DNA of 64,000 nt from Actinernus sp. WN-2022 (Eukaryota > Cnidaria > Anthozoa > Actiniaria > Actinernidae), in the NCBI GenBank assembly GCA_030867875.1, contig JAOWCC010000577.1, positions 79,093,740 to 79,157,739 on the forward strand, written 5' to 3'. Both the position numbers and the translations under genes were made by a program. Of this stretch, positions 32,470 to 43,504 are shown piece after piece. The notes below the pieces were generated by a model. That model worked only from the letters and a program-made list of their open reading frames with translations, did no database searches and had not been told where the DNA came from. How positions within the stretch are numbered: position 1 is the first letter of the stretch; the number at the start of each line of letters is the position of its first letter.

Positions 32470-33510
32470 TCAGGCGAAAGCTGGCTCCTTTTTCAGAGTA
32501 AAAGTTCGACTTGACCACTCGGCAAATGCGAATCGGAAGCCAGCAACTTCAATTTCAGAAATTGAGCATAGCATAACCCGTGACCCGGCGAATATCAAAT
32601 AACTAAGTGATGACAAGATGAGAGCTTTGTGTAAAGGAAACTCCGCTGTAAAAGTTTGACTTGACCACTCAAATGCGAATCGGAAGCCAGCAACTAATTT
32701 CATCGTGACCCACTAACTATAAATATGAATCAGAGGCTGGAGTCCGTTGGATTGACCACTCAAATAGCATCTTTATATTTCATCACAAATACGAATCGGC
32801 TGGCTCCGATTGGAACGGACCACTCAAATGCGAAACGGAAGGCAGCAGCTTTATATTTCATCACAAATACGAATCGGAGGCTGGCTTCCGATTGGATTGA
32901 CCACTCAAACGCGTAACCGAAGCTAGCAACTTATTTCATCACAAATATGAATTGAAAGCCAGCCAATTGCCAACTCAGTTTCATCACAAATATGAATCGG
33001 AAGCCAGACAACTTATTTCATCGCAAATATGAATCGAAGGCTGGCTTCCGATTGGAATGACCACTCAAATGCGAAACGGAAGCCAGCCAACTTATTTCAT
33101 CACAAATATGAATCGGAGGCTGGCTTCCGATTGGAACGACCACTCAAATGCGAAACGGAAGCCAGCCAACTTATTTCATCACAAATATGAATCGAAGGCT
33201 GGCTTCCGATTGGAACGACCACTCAAATGCGAAACGGAAGCCAGCAACTTATTTAATCACAAATATGAATCGGAAGCCAGCCAACTTATTTCATGGTGGC
33301 CCACCAACTACAACTATGAATCGGAGGCTGGCTTCAGATTGGATTGACCACTCAAATGCGAAACGGAAAGCCAGCAATTTATTTCATCACAAACATGAAT
33401 CGGAAGCCAGCCAACTTATTTCATGGTGGCCCACCAACTACAACTATGAATCGGAGGCTGGCTTCCGATTGGATTTTGACCACTCAAATGTGAATCAGAA
33501 GCCTGCCGAT
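32470..33510. repeat. Right internal satellite array of the foldback
   Basis: About ten units of roughly 80-100 bp with the core AATCGG(A)AGCCAGC, CTTATTTCATCACAAATATG and GATTGGAACGACCACTCAAA. Units between 33040 and 33260 are the most alike. Apparent frames such as 33057-33347 and 33148-33555 are translations of the satellite and should not be called genes. Confidence 0.85.
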
Positions 33511-33529
33511 CATTATGAACTAAATAGGG

Positions 33530-34593
33530 GTGTACAATATATAGAGATTACTTAATGGGAAGTGCTGGCGTATGGTATTTACGCACGAGTTTGTTTTCAC
33601 AAAACGAACGAGCGAGGTACGAGCGAGTGAGTTTTGTGAAAACAAACAAGTGTGTAAATACCATACAAAAGCACTTCCCATTTTGTAATTTGTTTATTAC
33701 ATACACACTGAGATTTTTCTCCAGTATCAAACAGGTTTTATTTAGGTCTTGTCATTGAACACGTACATTTGTAGCTTTCAATTTTTTGTTTTGCATTTCG
33801 TATCCGACTCAACGTAGACTAAAATGTATGCTCGATACAATCAAAATGGAAAGAAAATCTTACTTTCTGAACTGACATCAGCCTTGAAATAGTTTTCAAC
33901 ATCAATATGAAACTGTCTTTGATTCAACAAATAAAGTTTACAAGTTTACATCGTCAATAGATTAGTATACCTGCTTTTGTCCAAGTTGTTTGCTACGACG
34001 GTTTCCAGACATCTCCACGGCTTGTAGGTTTTCTCTGTCACAGAATATTTACGATTTTTCAAATGTCGATGGTCTATGGAAGTTGAAATCACTCCACGAA
34101 GGATTGAAAGCTCGTAATCTTCGCCGTATTTTCTTTTGACACTAAGAATGATTTCACATAGATTATCTCAATATCTGTTTGAGTTCTTTCGGTCAGTAGA
34201 ATTTCGCTTCTTCTTTGTCTCTTTGAGTAACTTTACGGCTGTTTCTCTAAGTTTTTGCTCTTGTGATTTTGTTTTCTTGGTCGATAATATACTCCTCAAT
34301 TGACTTGGAAGTGTTAACATCGTTAGTTGGCTGTTTACAGGTCAATATTACATTAGTTAAAAAAAAGTCAAAACCTCCAACTTTCGTAGTGAATGAAAGT
34401 GGCGCCTCCGAGCTCAAGTCCAGTTTGAAAATCCGATATGTTTTGGCAGGTGTTTTCTGATTGGACGAAACGCTTTTCGCACGTGTGAAAAATTCGTTTC
34501 GCGATTCTGATTGGCTAAGGAAAATTGTGAAGTGAGTTTTCGCATGAGTGATTCCATTCGTAAATCTCAGTATGTATGTGATAAATAAGTATT
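33530..34593. mobile_element. Nested inverted-repeat element inside the foldback
   Basis: Sequence unrelated to the satellite sits between it and the right outer arm. It has a tight palindrome at 33550-33680 (GGAAGTGCT...TATGGTATTTACGCAC matched by GTGTAAATACCATAC...AGCACTTCC). A second inverted pair, TTTATTACATACACACTGAG (33693) and CTCAGTATGTATGTGATAAA (34567), frames about 900 bp. The minus frame at 34247-34762 runs across the border into the outer arm, so it is unlikely to be a gene. Confidence 0.5.
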
Positions 34594-35252
34594 TGCTTTC
34601 TAGCAGACTCCTTGTCACTTCTATTGTAATTGCTGCATTGTTAGGTGATGAAATAAAACTGATTGACTGATTGATTGAATCCAGCCAACTTTCTGCGAGT
34701 CCAGAGTGATTTGTGTGACAGCTAGATGCAATCGAGCATAGCAAAGCACTGAGTGATGACAACTGAGCGAGACAGCGTGGCCAAATTAAAAATATAAATG
34801 TACCGCGACAGTGACTGCTATTAAAGAACTGACTCGATTTATTTGTGGCAATGTATTACTACGTACTATTGACTGTTATCGGGTTTATTACCGAAAATAA
34901 AGAATACTTAAATGCGTGACTCGTTTAAGTAAAGCTCTGGTTAATATCACGATGAAATGGGTTCGCATTGACACATGAAAGCACTTAAAGTTAATAGGAT
35001 GGACTAAATTCCAGTGATGTGGAATGTGAATATCAGGGTTTAGGCTTTACATACGATGCGAAATACTGAAATACTGATCCTCTGAAATACAATATACGTG
35101 TGTTATTGATATTGCTATTCTATATAAGCGACAATTCAAAAGTTGAAAATATCCGCCTCCCCCCCGGATCCGAATCAGAAGCCAGGCGAATCGGAAGCTG
35201 GGTCAATCGGAAGCTGCGAATCGGAAGCCAGCTTCACCCTGGTACAAGTTTC

Positions 35253-36300
35253 GGCCGCAAGGAAAAGTGCGAGAATTTACTCGCCTGGAGTATAGTATGG
35301 CGTATAACATGATATGTATCTAAAAATGACAAATATACGGCCATCTACAAAGTCGATACATGATGAATTAAACCCGGTTACAATTTGAAATTAAAATTAC
35401 ATTGTGTTTTGGTTTAGATTGCGATTGAGAGTTACTTGTGACCTACACCAAAGCTAGACACTGGTGTTTCATGCCGTGAACAAGAAACAGCGTGTAACAA
35501 ACATGAATACAGGCCGCTTAGAATTTACCAATAATTATGAATGAAACATCTATCTTCAGAATCAACCGGTAAAAGGTGCTTCTGTTAATTTTGAGATTTC
35601 ATAAAAGCAATAAAGGCATAGTATATGACTAAGTGGGATAATCAAATAAGCTCATTTGGAATTGTAATAACGACTGGAGAACACAGGGGTTATAGAAGTT
35701 AATCATGGTTGTTTAGTGGCCGAAAGACGAAGAATTTGACGAGGCCGACATTAAACAGAAGTCGAAGTTAGGTAGTAAACAACCATATGTTTCAAAACTC
35801 AAAGCTCCAAGCCGTTTATGGGATACGTTGTTTTTTTACTTCGTCGCTCGCTGTCGCCCTCCAGTAAGTAGTTACAAAGTATTCAACTTGTGGCGCCATG
35901 AGTTTGACCCGGGAGTTTGAACTTTTCAAACACGCTTCGACGGCCACCGAGCTCGCCATGTTGATTGATACTCTCAAGTTCCACTCCTGCTAGTTTGTGA
36001 TTGATAGGTGTTGACACGCTGCAAACTCGTTAGCCAATGGGAATTTTGCGTTGTTCCAGCAACGCGTAATTATTTCCTCTGTGTGATGTCTGCAGTCCCT
36101 CCTTTTCTTCTCCTCTTTCTCGTCCCCATTCTTCCTCTCGCTCCGCTCGAACGCCTGCCATATTTTATCTTCGCTCGCTCAGCTCCGCTCGCAAATTACT
36201 ATCAATGGAGGGAAAAGGAGGGACTGTTCGCAGTCTATCCAAGAGGTAAAAAAGGTGTCCCGCCGACTTCTTTCTCTCCCGGGATTTTCGACATTGATTG
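35253..36300. other. Spacer with repeat-like sequence, no gene seen
   Basis: 35253-35830 shows nothing recognisable. From about 35830 to 36300 there is CT-rich sequence with TCGCTCGCT / CTCCGCTCG words and a pair GCAGTCCCTCCTTTTC (36091) and GAAAAGGAGGGACTGTTCGC (36211) in opposite orientation. This suggests a MITE of about 150 bp or more just before the envelope-like gene. Confidence 0.4.
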
Positions 36301-36339
36301 AATGTGATACATATCTTCCAAGATATTATAATTTTTTAG

Positions 36340-37209
36340 TAGGCCAACCTTCTAGAATGTCATGCCCAAGAGCCTATCGTGCTTCTATTAAAAAATGTAA
36401 AAGTTGGGCCTTACACAACTGTTACTTTCTAACAACAGACGAACGGAAATGGCTGAGTATGAAAACCAGAACTCGTAGTTCAAATTGGATGTGTCACGCA
36501 GGAATATTTGGTCTTTTCAAAGCAATTTATAAAGCCACAGGTCATAGTTGTGAATCTAATCATATAAGTAATTTAAAGAAAACGATCAAAACAATATCTC
36601 AAGGAATGTTAATGTCACAATTTGTTACTCGTATTTTAAACGGCAAGATTGTTTATCTTTTTAAAATGACGGATTTGATGATCTCAAAATTAGAGGGTCT
36701 CACAATCAATGTTATAATCATGGATAATTTATTCTTTGAGTGGAGTAAAAAGTTGAATAAGTTCTCGAACACTGTGAATTGTAACGAAGCCTTGATGATG
36801 GAATTTATTTCAAAATACGCAACTGAATTGAACAGGGCCATGACATCAATACTGAGACTTTTTGAAATCCAAGATACCATGAGTCAGGTATCGCGTTTAA
36901 ATCAGAAAACAGTAATTGGTTACGCAGAACTGCCGAAATTTATGACCTCACAATTATCATCTAGATTAGGTCACGATCCTTTAATGACATTAACTATTAA
37001 AGCGCTTGAACAAGGAATGTCAGTACTTGCGAATCCCATGGTCGATGTTGAACATGATGGTCAAAATCTAAACATGAATATTTTATTATTGGCACCAGAA
37101 ATATCTAATGAAAATTCTTTTTGTGTAATTGAATACTTGACACCAGTTAAGTTTAATATTTCAAAGATTTGCTACACCGGTCCAGTAAAACAAAATAATC
37201 TTGCTTTAA
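36340..37209 (+). pseudogene. Envelope-like glycoprotein, N-terminal part
   Basis: The frame is open from at least 36255 to the transposon insertion at 37206. A TTTTTTAG|TAGGCC site near 36339 could be a splice acceptor for a subgenomic message, and sequence before about 36300 looks like flanking repeat. Cys residues are scattered (MSCPRAYRASIKKC, HNCYF). A long helical, heptad-like middle follows (LFFEWSKKLNKFS, YATELNRAMTSILRLFEIQD). Then comes a segment with LGHDPLMTLTIKALEQGMSV and MNILLLAPEISNE. The layout resembles F-type fusion glycoproteins carried by some errantivirus-like retroelements. That assignment rests on layout only. The 3' part resumes at 39912. Confidence 0.45.
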
Positions 37210-39911
37210 GGTGGCTCGCCTGGATTTTCCAGGGACGCACCATATCCACTTTGAACGGCTGCTACTCCACTGTCAGAGCACGGTCGAGCTAGCCACTTCA
37301 CCCATTTACTAGAAATAGAATAGAATTTCCAAAAATGTAGGTTTGTTTGACATCGATGTTACCATAGCAACATAGCGTTGACGTCATGTGTTTTACATAT
37401 CAGCAATTTTCTCGAAATCTAGACCTAAACTTTTAAAACGACCTAGTGTTCCTTGTAGTCTAAATGTAGGCCTTCAAGACTGCAAAGTTTAAAAAAATTG
37501 TATGAGAGCGTTTTCGAAAACAAATGGGTTGAATATTTTCATTCAAAAAATAAACAGTTCGCCTTACTTCCTGTTTAGTCGTCGAGAACTGTGTTTGCCG
37601 GACCGATTCAAACGCTGTTTTTAGCATATTTCATACCTGTGGCATAGGACTACTTCCCATGAAAAATTCATACCATTTGCTTTATTCGATTTCGGTTTAT
37701 GGAATAATAAGTAATGTAATAAATATGCTCATTTTACTCAAAATAGTAACGTATTTGCTAAGGAAGCTGTAATTCGAAAACTAGTCGATCAATATTTTTT
37801 TGAATCCATTCACCTGAAATTCGACATGTACTACCCTTGCCCTGTAAATTTCAAGAGCATTGAATCATGTTATGGGCGCGAAATAAAAACAAAAACATAG
37901 GGAACTTTTACATTCATCCACGCAAGCTTCGTTGCTGTATCATTTTGTTTATAGCTTGTGTCTTTCCGAAATTTCTCTTTTGTCTAGATTCTACATACTT
38001 GTGTGCTTTTGAACTAACAAGTTTACCATGCACGCATGCTACGCTTCGCTACCGCCGGAACGCTCGTGCAAATTCTGTTCTTAGGACAATGACATGCAAA
38101 TTAGTTAAACCATGAAGCTTGGCAGTGCGGGATGATAATGTTGAATAAGTGTGTTTTTAGTAACCAGATCGGGAAAAAGTGCCCGTGACGTCTAGACCAT
38201 ATTTTCTAAATATAAATTAAAAACGAGATTTTGTATTAGTGATATTATAAAACCTTTTGTAAATAAATATTATAAGTTATATTATAACAGCGTTACAACT
38301 GGCAGCGTAACTATTGTACTAAAAACAGAATTTGCACGAGCGTTCCGACATTAGCGAAGTGTAGCAAGCGTGCATGGTAAACTTGTTAGTTCAAAAGCAC
38401 ACAAGTATGTAGAATCTAGACAAAAGAGAAATTTCGGAAAGACACAAGCTATCAACAAAATGATACAGCAATGAAGGATGATAATGCGGGATGATAATGT
38501 TGAATAAGTGTGTTTTTAGTAACCAGATCGGGAAAAAGTGCCCGTGACGTCTAGACCATATTTTCTAAATATAAATTAAAAACGAGATTTTGTATTAGTG
38601 ATATTATAAAACCTTTTGTAAATAAATATTATAAGTTATATTATAACAGCGTTACAACTGGCAGCGTAACTATTGTACTAAAAACAGAATTTGCACGAGC
38701 GTTCCGACATTAGCGAAGTGTAGCAAGCGTGCATGGTAAACTTGTTAGTTCAAAAGCACACAAGTATGTAGAATCTAGACAAAAGAGAAATTTCGGAAAG
38801 ACACAAGCTATCAACAAAATGATACAGCAATGAAGGATGATAATGCGGGATGATAATGTTGAATAAGTGTGTTTTTAGTAACCAGATCGGGAAAAAGTGC
38901 CCGTGACGTCTAGACCATATTTTCTAAATATAAATTAAAAACGAGATTTTGTATTAGTGATATTATAAAACCTTTTGTAAATAAATATTATAAGTTATAT
39001 TATAACAGCGTTACAACTGGCAGCGTAACTATTGTACTAAAAACAGAATTTGCACGAGCGTTCCGACATTAGCGAAGTGTAGCAAGCGTGCATGGTAAAC
39101 TTGTTAGTTCAAAAGCACACAAGTATGTAGAATCTAGACAAAAGAGAAATTTCGGAAAGACACAAGCTATCAACAAAATGATACAGCAATGAAGCTTGCG
39201 TGGATGAATGTAAAAGTTCCCTGTGTTTTTGTTTTTATTTCGCGCCCTTAAAATGATTCAATGCTCTTGAAATTTACAGGGCAAGGGTAGTACATGTTGA
39301 ATTTCAGGTGAAAAGATTAAAACAAAATTGTATCGACAAGTTTTCGAATTACAGCTTCCTTAGCAAATACATTACTATTCTGAGTAAAATGAGCATATTT
39401 ATTACATTACTTATTATTCCATAAACCGGAATCGAATAAAGCAAATGGAATGAAATTTTCATGGGAAGTAGTCCTATGTCACAGGTATGAAATATGCTAA
39501 ATATGCGTTTGAATCGGTCCGGAACACACAGTTCTCGACGACTAAACAGGAAGTAAGGCGAATTGTTTATTTTTTGAATGAAAATATTCAACCCATTTTT
39601 TTTCGAAAACGCTCTCATACAATTTTTTTTAAGCTTTGCAGTCTTGAAGGCCTACATTTAGACTACAAGGAACACTAGGTCGTTTTAAAAGTTTAGGTCT
39701 AGATTTCGAGAAAATTGCTGATATGTAAAACACATGACGTCAACGCTATGTTGCTATGGTAACACCGATGTCAAACAAACCTACATTTTTGGAAAGTCTA
39801 TTCTATTTCTAGTAAATGGGTGAAGTGGCTAGCTCGACCGTGCTCTGACAGTGGAGTAGCAGCCGTTCAAATTGGGTATGGTGCATCCCTGGAAAATCCA
39901 GGCGAGCCACC
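37210..39911. mobile_element. TTAA-flanked TIR transposon (Kolobok/piggyBac-type target) in env
   Basis: Ends are GGTGGCTCGCCTGG and CCAGGCGAGCCACC, flanked by TTAA at 37206-37209 and 39912-39915. The inverted arms of about 700 bp (37210-37945; 39190-39911) are very similar. TTAA duplication is typical of piggyBac and Kolobok. GG...CC termini favour Kolobok. There is no transposase. The centre consists of three copies of a 359-bp unit. Removing the element with one TTAA leaves the env frame open across the site. Confidence 0.85.
38131..39196 (+). repeat. Three nearly identical 359-bp tandem units
   Basis: Units start GATGATAATGTTGAATAAG at 38131, 38490 and 38849, exactly 359 bp apart. By eye they are almost base-for-base identical; the third is incomplete at its end. 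The unit contains part of the arm sequence (ACAAGTATGTAGAATCTAGA), so it arose by duplication spanning the arm/centre junction. Such identity implies very recent amplification or homogenisation. Confidence 0.9.
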
Positions 39912-40683
39912 TTAATCACATGTCCAAATTCAAAGAAAATTATAACAACCGATGTATTAGAAAGTGTTTTAAGGATGAAAAAGGAATGTTATGTCCTACA
40001 AATGTTTTAAACACAATTAGTAATGTGCAATGGCTGTGTTTTCCCTGGAATCCTGAGTTAAAAACTCTCAAGTCTCAAGTTGTGAAAATTTACATCCCCT
40101 CGTCCATCTTGGTGGTAGATACTTCTTGTCAACAACTACAGGCACTCTTAAGCTCAATACTGGAACAATGAACATTACACCGCTCACAATTTATCATTTT
40201 CCATGTAATGTTACCTTCACCGGGATGAAAACAAGTTTGTCATCGTGCCCAAAGCGTCTTGGAATAACATTACCTTTATTTACTACAAATACCATTAGAT
40301 ACGTTAAATGGGACTCAAGTGTTGACAATAATTTGCTACACTTGCATTACCAGTCACTAAATATCCCGCCTCCACTGAAAATCAACAAGACCGTAATAAC
40401 AGAACTCGACAAACTTTATCGGTCATATGAAGATCGCCTTACAGAAACAATTAACACTGCCAATGTTGAGGTTAATAAAATCAAGGAAACTTCTGAGACA
40501 AGCCTAGATCAGATACTAATTTACGTCGCAACCAGTCTATCTGCGCTGAATTTCATTCTTCTCTGCATCACCTTTCAATGCTTGTGTAAAAACATTTCGA
40601 CAGGCAAATACCGCCAAGAATACAAACCACCACCACCGACACCTAGGAAAAAACATCACTGTAACAGATCAACCAAGAACTAA
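39912..40683 (+). pseudogene. Envelope-like glycoprotein, C-terminal part with TM anchor
   Basis: After the transposon the env frame stays open about 32 codons, then must change frame in an A-run near 39978 to reach GMLCPTNVLNTISNVQWLCF. Another change near 40140 leads to MNITPLTIYHFPCNVTF and the final frame to TAA at 40683. Near the end are a helical heptad segment (ITELDKLYRSYEDRL, VEVNKIKETSETSL), one transmembrane helix (about 40510-40575; ILIYVATSLSALNFILLC) and a Pro/Lys-rich cytoplasmic tail. Several N-x-S/T sites are present. Stem-helix, TM and short tail are what a class I-like fusion glycoprotein shows. The gene is broken by the insertion and frame changes. Confidence 0.45.
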
Positions 40684-40778
40684 ACTGGGAACTTAAAACG
40701 ACAATCATTCACCGGGATTGCAAAACTCCTTGGGACACAAAACATTGAACCTTTTATTGAACCTTAACATACTTCAAA

Positions 40779-41249
40779 ATGGTTTATAAACAGACTCTCA
40801 GCCACCCGTATTCAGTGTACGAAGTTTACGTGTTTTATGTGTCACCCGAAATACATTGGCAAACAATTGATATCTTAATAGACATCATTATTTACAATAA
40901 TCGAAGAGTCTCTTGGGAAACGCATGACATACTTAGCTTTGTACATTTTTGTGCGTACATGTCTATTAGGGAAGCATTTGTTAATTATCATTTATTTTTA
41001 GGAGACAATGAACGAATATTTCATTTCCCTGAAAATTATCGGCTTGCTGCCATTTTATTTGAACTACGAGCTCATTCGTACCTACAAGTGGCAAGTAGAC
41101 TATGTCGTTACTCTTTCAGACATAACAATCTTTCAATTTACTTTCCGGATTTAATGAATAGTGAAACCTTTTTAACCTTTGAATGTAAAATATTGCGAAG
41201 GGCTAGCTTTCACGTCGCTTCATCTGTTGGCAATGACACAAAACAGTAG
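40779..41249 (+). CDS. Accessory ORF X of the LTR element, unknown
   Basis: An intact 156-codon frame from ATG 40779 (context CAAAATGG, favourable) to TAG 41249, 95 bp after env. It is rich in aromatic residues and His (YSVYEVYVFYVSPEIHW, SFVHFCAYMSIREAFVNYHL) with few basic patches. No signal peptide, TM segment or known motif was recognised. Its openness beside broken env suggests either luck or selection. Candidate roles are those of accessory proteins of env-bearing retroelements, but nothing in the sequence identifies one. Confidence 0.45.
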   Translation: MVYKQTLSHPYSVYEVYVFYVSPEIHWQTIDILIDIIIYNNRRVSWETHDILSFVHFCAYMSIREAFVNYHLFLGDNERIFHFPENYRLAAILFELRAHSYLQVASRLCRYSFRHNNLSIYFPDLMNSETFLTFECKILRRASFHVASSVGNDTKQ

Positions 41250-41462
41250 TTAATGTCCGTGCGCATTAGTTTAATATCGAATTTCGACTGAGCTTCTTTA
41301 ATTATTATTATTCCATCTTTTTAAATTTTCGATTTGAAATATTTTTACTAGTTGGAAGAGCCAATCGTAACATTCATTTTATTTTAAATGATGCCTTTCA
41401 ATGTTACTAGATTGGAACGACCACTCGTAACGCAATAAATTCTTAATTTCTAGTTATTGACG

Positions 41463-41678
41463 ATGGCAACGGCAAAGAGGAGGACAAATAAAAAAAGAAA
41501 CAACCTAAGGATGGAAGCGCATTTAGCTAGCCGGTGTTACATTTGTATGGTCACAACCGACGAAGCATCACGTCCAATGCTATGTTGGGTAAACTTTTTT
41601 TTTAATAGTAATTATATACATCTATATACTACTTTTATTATTTTTATTTTTAGTTTAGTCATGTTGAAATTTTTTTAA
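41463..41678 (+). CDS. Small basic Cys-containing ORF Y before the LTR
   Basis: ATG at 41463 starts MATAKRRTNKKRNNLRMEAH, a strongly basic, nuclear-localisation-like N-terminus. CYICMVTTDEASRPMLC follows, with three Cys that could bind metal or continue into a finger after splicing. GTAAAC directly after the last Cys could be a donor; beyond it the frame becomes hydrophobic and AT-rich (possibly intron), ending at 41678. It lies about 110 bp before the polypurine tract. It may be a regulatory nucleic-acid-binding protein; this is inference. Confidence 0.3.
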   Translation: MATAKRRTNKKRNNLRMEAHLASRCYICMVTTDEASRPMLCWVNFFFNSNYIHLYTTFIIFIFSLVMLKFF

Positions 41679-41775
41679 GGGGATAAACAAAATAAAACAA
41701 ATAAAACAAAAATCTTATATACGACCATTATTACATACATTTTTGACACGCATCGAGGACGATGCAAGAATTTAG

Positions 41776-41786
41776 CGTGGGGGAAA
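41776..41786 (+). promoter_or_regulatory. Polypurine tract
   Basis: The purine run GCGTGGGGGAAA immediately precedes TGTTATGG, the likely LTR start. This is the usual primer site for plus-strand synthesis in LTR retroelements. Confidence 0.55.
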
Positions 41787-42500
41787 TGTTATGGAGTTGT
41801 TATGGAGGCATAGTTGTGCATTTGTTATGACTTTAGATTCCGCACAAATTTATGTAATGTATGAAAACTAAAACTGTTATAGACATATTTTAGATAGCAA
41901 TTGATGTCGGATTTGAGCGGGCTATGACGCAGTTGGAATTGCATAGTTGGGGAGCTTTGAATTTAACCTGGCCAGTTATTAAAGTTCTTCAAATGTGTTA
42001 ATTCCAATCACTACATGATTGCTGAATCTTTGGGTCAAAATAATTTAACTTGGTAGTTGAATTTTAGTTTGGGGTACATGTCATGTGAGCTGGTCACATG
42101 ATAGTTACAGGGTGAAATAAATATCGCTAATTAGTAGAACATTTGTGATAGGCATGTTTTGGGTGCGAACTTCACTGAGTTCGTCCAGACCACACCTAGA
42201 GTATCGGACCAAGGTAAAACCTTGGGCCAAATTAGACAAGTCATTAGGGACTTGATCAAATCGTTATTAAAAACAATTACCAAATTAGGAAGAAATTCTA
42301 GGCTAACTCAGTTCCCCGTTATACAACGGAATGTTGTAAAGCCAAAACATGTCTAGGAAAAGTTGTACTTATACAAGTACATATCTAGTGTGAGTTCAGA
42401 AGAACGAGAGAAGAACGAAAGAGTGTTGTAATAAACCAGAGTAAATCCATCCTAAGAAGAAAGAGTCTTGGTACCTTCCCCGCAATTTTAAAGGCCAACA
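41787..42500 (+). repeat. Candidate 3' LTR (714 bp)
   Basis: Begins TGTTATGGAG after the purine tract and ends AAGGCCAACA, giving the TG...CA borders of an LTR. AATAAA occurs near 42115 and AATAAACC near 42431, candidate polyadenylation signals. No 5' copy exists in the window and no target duplication can be tested, so the right border is tentative. A 57-codon frame at 42159-42356 is not convincing. Confidence 0.5.
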
Positions 42501-42917
42501 ATACTACGGATTATAAATGCACAGTTATCGTGCAAGTAGCGATATCTGCTCTAATTTCGTGAATGAACCTATGTTATTTCTCTTTCATGCATTGCGTGGT
42601 TCTTCCATTCATTTTCAATAAAACAAAGAGAGTATCTCACCTACTAGCGCAGGGGTACACTACTGAACCCCGCGAGCTCCATACACAATCGATACACCTC
42701 GATCCACAAAAACCTATTATACACAATATACAAAGTTGTCGGAAACTGAGGTCAAGTCGTTGCATGTAGATAGTTGTGTGAGAGTGGCGAGTGACGAATG
42801 ATTGTTATGATCGGTTTATTGAACGTAAATTAATTAGTGTTAACGAATCAGACAATGGGCAATGAGTAACCAGGGTCAATACGTGTCTCAAGTTCTGACC
42901 CGAAACATAAATATAAC
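42501..42917. other. Spacer between LTR and R1 copy C, no gene seen
   Basis: AT-rich, with only short frames. No repeat boundary or RNA gene recognised. Confidence 0.4.
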
Positions 42918-43504
42918 AAGAGCCCATCTGGGCTTTCACTCGGGCCACATGAGATTGAAGATGAAATACACTTTCATTTGAAATCCTCTTAGTAATAACC
43001 AAAGGGAAGAATTATTAGCTGAATTTAGCAGTCTTTAGGAGTGGCCGGTAGCGCGGTGACTTTCATTCTCTGCTCCCCTAGTATATATGTAATTTAATAG
43101 TTTTCTTTTTCTCATATGTTGACCTTTTAATTTAAACACTACTTATTCGTTTAACACACTGCATTTGAGCAGGCATATATTCATTGTTTTGAACCAGAGA
43201 ATTAACCGTACTACCGTACTTCATGGTCCCTTTCTTTAGTAGTGGGTTGTCGGTCAGGTGATTGTAAACTCTCGTCATTTAGCACAGAAAATGTATTCTA
43301 ATGAATAGGGATCGAGCTGTCATGTAAGAAAGATGGCTCTTGAACAAACTGATAAGCTTCAGTAGGTTGGGTAGTCTCGGAACACTGCAGACCTTGGTCT
43401 TTCATTGTCTTCTTTTTTGTATTCTTGATTTTTTTTTTAAAGTTTGAAAGTCGGATCTCAGCTTTATTATATCCGGTTTCAACTCGCCATTTTCAACTTC
43501 TAGG

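Larger units (their letters stand above)
30386..35243. mobile_element. Giant foldback element, Mutator-like, 9-bp target duplication
   Basis: The ends are ACCAGGGTGAAGCTGGC and its reverse. It is flanked by ACAAGTTTC at 30377-30385 and 35244-35252, an exact 9-bp target duplication. Outer arms of about 700 and 650 bp (30386-31087; 34594-35243) match in reverse. Inside them are inverted arrays of a repeat with GGAAGCCAGC / GCTGGCTTCC words. Long TIRs plus a 9-bp duplication fit the Mutator superfamily. No transposase was seen, so it is non-autonomous. The left end itself contains repeated CTGGCTTCCGATTCG motifs, as in the internal arrays. It lies in P450 intron 1. Confidence 0.85.
36340..42500 (+). 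mobile_element. 3' half of an LTR element with env-like and accessory genes
   Basis: Plus-strand genes run up to a purine tract and an LTR-like block starting TGTTATGG: an envelope-like glycoprotein (36340-40683, interrupted), a 156-codon frame, and a short basic/Cys frame. No gag or pol is found to the left, where a MITE-like repeat joins directly, so the 5' part is lost. env-bearing LTR elements occur in the Gypsy and BEL groups. This one has two further frames downstream of env, which is unusual. The identity of the parent element cannot be settled without pol. Confidence 0.5.

Noticed and set aside
33057..33555. Asn/Arg-rich frames of 96 and 135 codons
   Set aside because: They lie wholly in the foldback satellite and merely translate it.
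34247..34762. Minus-strand frame of 171 codons
   Set aside because: It crosses the border between a nested element and the outer arm of the foldback, has no motif, and its end is arm sequence also found at the left.
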